This document shows positions 51,055-53,284 of a DNA stretch of 53,284 nt, in pieces (the stretch's first letter is position 1; each line of letters opens with the position of its first letter). The notes under the pieces were generated by a model. That model saw only the letters and a program-made list of their open reading frames with translations, did not search any database and was not told where the DNA came from. Source of the DNA: Alistipes sp. Lineage in GTDB: Bacteria > Bacteroidota > Bacteroidia > Bacteroidales > Rikenellaceae. The stretch covers positions 1-53,284 of the forward strand of contig JAFQFV010000018.1 in the NCBI GenBank assembly GCA_017398555.1. Reading direction: 5' to 3'. Made by a program: the position numbers and the translations under genes.

Positions 51055-52287
51055 ATGCGTGAAGTAGTTATATATCTTCTTGAGGTTATTGTTTGCAGTG
51101 GAGTGCTGGCAGCTCTCTATTCGCTACTGATAGAGCGCAAGGTCGATTTCTTGTTTGCCCGTATGTTTCTACTGCTCTCGGTTGTGCTCTCGGCGGTAAT
51201 ACCAATGATAAATATCCCTGTGTGGGAGGCGGCGATTGTCCCTGAACTTGCACAGGTGTCAGTTGGTGAGGTGAGTGCAGAGGTTGTGGCAGAGGTTACG
51301 TCAGGATTTAATTATGTCTATCTGCTGTGGGTGGTCTATGGTGTTGGCGTGGCTCTATGTGTCGGTAGTTTTGTGCTGCAGATGGTAAATGTGCTTCGCA
51401 TACGCCGAGCAGGGCAGATGACAAGATTTGAGGGTATTGCTGTTGTTCGTTCACAGCAGAACATCGCCTCGTTTTCGCTCTTTAATACTATATATATAGG
51501 TAGCAATACAGCCGATGTCGATTTGCCGACAATCGTAGCGCACGAACGTAGCCATATCTCACACCACCACTCGGTGGAGAGGGTTATTATGGAGTTTTTC
51601 AAGGCTCTGCTATGGTGGAATCCCTTTGTGTGGATAGCCTCTCGCCGACTTGTGGAGGCTCATGAGTTTGAGGCAGATAGTGATGTTATCGGTAGTGGCT
51701 GTGATGCAAAACAATATGTTACCACACTGCTAAAGCACCTATTTGGCTATAGTCCGGAGATAGCCAATGGTCTTCATAATTCATTAACAAAAAAACGACT
51801 TAAGATGATTTTGAAAACTAACAGTGGCAGATACGCTCTGCTACGTAAAATAGCAGTTATTCCGGTTGTAGGCATACTCTTTACGCTCTTCTCGTTTACA
51901 ACAAAACAGGCTGTGGCTCAGGATGTTCCGCAGAGCAATGTGGTCGAAGAGAGTGTTGAGATTAACGACTATCAGGACTTCTATCGTTGGGTTTTGATGA
52001 ATGTACAATATCCGGCAGTGGCTCGAGAGCAGGGACTCTCTGGCTCGGTGGTAGCATCCTTAACGATAGATATTGACGGCAAGGTGACGGATGTAAAGAT
52101 TGTAAAGTCAGACAATGAACTCTTTGCAAATGAGGTTCGCCGAGTGCTTGCAAAGGCGCCTGATTGGAAGCCATTTGTCCGAGAGGGTAAGAGGGTAGAG
52201 GTTAAGTATATGCTACCTGTAAACTTCATCTTGGATGATGCCAAGACAGATGGTTTAGGCGGAGTAGTGGTAAAGAGTTATAAGTAA
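51055..52287 (+). CDS. M56 metallopeptidase with C-terminal TonB-like domain
   Basis: A 410-residue membrane protein of the BlaR1-type M56 family. TM segments lie about 5-25, 35-55, 85-110 and 275-295. The zinc site is HERSH (H163, E164, H167), with the third ligand in the EAHEFEAD segment (201-208). After the last TM, instead of a penicillin-binding domain, it carries a TonB C-terminal-like domain (about 315-400: GSVVASLTIDIDGKVTDVKIVKS ... VEVKYMLPVNF). It probably senses or transduces an envelope signal and cleaves the BlaI-type repressor. It starts one base after the repressor stop codon. Confidence 0.9.
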   Translation: MREVVIYLLEVIVCSGVLAALYSLLIERKVDFLFARMFLLLSVVLSAVIPMINIPVWEAAIVPELAQVSVGEVSAEVVAEVTSGFNYVYLLWVVYGVGVALCVGSFVLQMVNVLRIRRAGQMTRFEGIAVVRSQQNIASFSLFNTIYIGSNTADVDLPTIVAHERSHISHHHSVERVIMEFFKALLWWNPFVWIASRRLVEAHEFEADSDVIGSGCDAKQYVTTLLKHLFGYSPEIANGLHNSLTKKRLKMILKTNSGRYALLRKIAVIPVVGILFTLFSFTTKQAVAQDVPQSNVVEESVEINDYQDFYRWVLMNVQYPAVAREQGLSGSVVASLTIDIDGKVTDVKIVKSDNELFANEVRRVLAKAPDWKPFVREGKRVEVKYMLPVNFILDDAKTDGLGGVVVKSYK

Positions 52288-52299
52288 AACGGCGATACT

Positions 52300-53235
52300 A
52301 TGAGAAACTTGATACATTGGGCTGTGGCAATTCTGTTTGTGGCGACAGCTTGCTCAAATGCAAATCAGAAGAAGGTGGCGCAGGCGGAGCCACAGCTGCC
52401 TGCGGGGGCTATAAAGATGGAGTATGAGCGCCATCTATACTTTGATATGATGCTCAGGGATTCGATACCTGCGCGTATGATTTTCGACACGGGTGCAACC
52501 AATCTGTTGTTAGACTCTACCTTCTATGCAACAAACTTTGGCAAGAACAACAACCTGCGCAGAGCGATGCTCTCGGGTGCGGGGGATGGTTTTCAGCTGA
52601 CAACTCTTGATGCAAGCAGTTGGAGTTATCGCGTTGGTGAGCTATCGCATACAGAGCAGATGGCGATAGTGATGAATCTTCGTAAGATTGTCGGCGATGG
52701 TGCAGATGGCCTGTTTGGTCTGCCATTTATGCAGGGTAAGCGCGTGGAGTTCAACTATGCTGACGGTTATATACGTCTCTTAAAGCCGGAGGAGAAGATT
52801 GCAGAGGACTATACCGCTGTGCAGTGCTCTTGGCTGAGGGATAAAGACCGAATTATCATTCCGCTATCGGTTACATTTGCCGATGGATATACCCTTACAG
52901 GCAACTTCCTTATGGATACGGGTATGCCTAATGAGTTGGCGCTTGGTAGTGCAACGACTGCGCGTCTAAAGAGTGGCGGACACCTTGCCGATGCTTGTAG
53001 TGCAACCGTTGAGGTGGGTGGTGTTGGTGGCTCGCGCACAGAGAGCTATGTAACTGCACAACAGATTTGCATCGCAGGTAAGGCTATGAAGGATATACGT
53101 ATCTCTTGCTCGGAGAATGAGCGGGGAGCTATGGCCGATAGTCGCTACGACGGCCTTGTGGGTAATGCGTTATTTGCCCGCTTTGATGTTATCTTCGACT
53201 TTGAAAATTGGGTGATGTACATCCGCCCAAACTAA
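52300..53235 (+). CDS. Aspartic-protease-like lipoprotein with two DTG motifs
   Basis: A 311-residue predicted lipoprotein with lipobox VATAC. Two retropepsin-like halves are seen: MIFDTGATNLLLDS (D63) and FLMDTGMPNELALG (D206), each a hydrophobic-hydrophobic-DTG motif with following strands; GADGLFGLPFMQG and YDGLVGNALFARFDVIFDF match the second hydrophobic-Gly motif of each half. The layout is a single-chain pepsin-like pair, as in bacterial aspartyl protease families. It is the third gene of the blaI-M56 operon, 12 bases after M56, so its production is probably controlled by the repressor. Substrate unknown. Confidence 0.8.
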   Translation: MRNLIHWAVAILFVATACSNANQKKVAQAEPQLPAGAIKMEYERHLYFDMMLRDSIPARMIFDTGATNLLLDSTFYATNFGKNNNLRRAMLSGAGDGFQLTTLDASSWSYRVGELSHTEQMAIVMNLRKIVGDGADGLFGLPFMQGKRVEFNYADGYIRLLKPEEKIAEDYTAVQCSWLRDKDRIIIPLSVTFADGYTLTGNFLMDTGMPNELALGSATTARLKSGGHLADACSATVEVGGVGGSRTESYVTAQQICIAGKAMKDIRISCSENERGAMADSRYDGLVGNALFARFDVIFDFENWVMYIRPN

Positions 53236-53241
53236 GAGCCA

Positions 53242-53275
53242 AAATTTACCGAGCATCTCCTCGGTAAATTTTTTT
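53242..53275 (+). terminator. Terminator of the blaI-M56-protease operon
   Basis: Stem AAATTTACCGAG/CTCGGTAAATTT with a 6-base loop and a T tract. Confidence 0.9.
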
Positions 53276-53284
53276 CGCAAAAAA

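Noticed and set aside
50676-52287. Beta-lactam resistance regulators BlaI/BlaR1
   Set aside because: No penicillin-binding sensor domain and no beta-lactamase gene is present; the M56 protein has a TonB-like domain instead.
1-53284. tRNA, rRNA or CRISPR loci
   Set aside because: None recognised on reading both strands of the intergenic regions; a dedicated RNA search was not possible.

Overview
The window looks like chromosomal DNA from a member of the Bacteroidales. The evidence is the recurring promoter signature TAnnTTTG (often with TTTG or TTG about 18-20 bases upstream), sparse Shine-Dalgarno sequences, many short signal peptides ending in SAQ or FGQ, lipoproteins of the Bacteroidetes cell-surface type, and lineage-typical families (DUF4954, DUF4924, WbqC-like, BACON, fimbrillin-like, FISUMP-like, M56-TonB). 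An Alistipes/Rikenellaceae-like origin is my guess and is not proven. Most of the window is ordinary core genome. No tRNA, rRNA, CRISPR array, transposase or integrase was recognised.

Layout. 1-5.7 kb: nitroreductase (-) divergent from a rightward run: HAD phosphatase, a tandemly duplicated cassette of outer-membrane barrel plus lipoprotein, then rdgB and folE. 5.7-9.4 kb: leftward, overlapping operon cvpA, rsgA, trmH-like, DUF4954. 9.5-14.4 kb: a secreted GH2 protein lacking both catalytic glutamates, a leftward histidine kinase/response regulator pair, and a divergent orphan TonB-plug-like protein. 14.4-20.4 kb: ispG-wbqC-like (-) divergent from recG-DUF3108 (+), and a secreted esterase (-). 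20.4-22.8 kb: an unlisted 48-codon gene followed by a large fimbrillin-like lipoprotein.

23.6-27.3 kb is the accessory region. A perfect 75-bp direct repeat brackets an AT-rich module with one membrane-protein gene. To its right lie a decayed gene tail, two secreted paralogue-like genes, and a roughly 160-bp long imperfect palindrome in the leader of proS. 27.3-31.2 kb: proS and an operon of ECF sigma factor, putative anti-sigma, outer-membrane barrel and DUF4252-like protein. 31.2-36.6 kb: AraC regulator, and a leftward operon of coiled-coil membrane protein, NrnA-like DHH phosphoesterase, MsbA-like ABC exporter and DUF4924. 36.8-40.9 kb: two surface lipoproteins (fimbrillin/FISUMP-like adhesin; BACON plus leucine-rich repeats). 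40.9-43.7 kb: FadL-like porin with a low-complexity lipoprotein. 43.9-50.5 kb: rubrerythrin (-) divergent from a tightly overlapping trxB-rnz-SpoU methylase-UvrD helicase-glycosyltransferase operon. 50.6-53.3 kb: a BlaI-type repressor with three operator-like dyads, an M56-TonB fusion protein and a two-DTG aspartic-protease-like lipoprotein.

The most promising leads are the 75-bp repeat module, the proS leader palindrome, the duplicated barrel/lipoprotein cassette, the catalytically dead-looking GH2, the recurring leaderless promoter geometry (-7 box, four bases, ATG), and the BlaI/M56/aspartic-protease operon. All functional calls come from reading the sequence; no database search was run.
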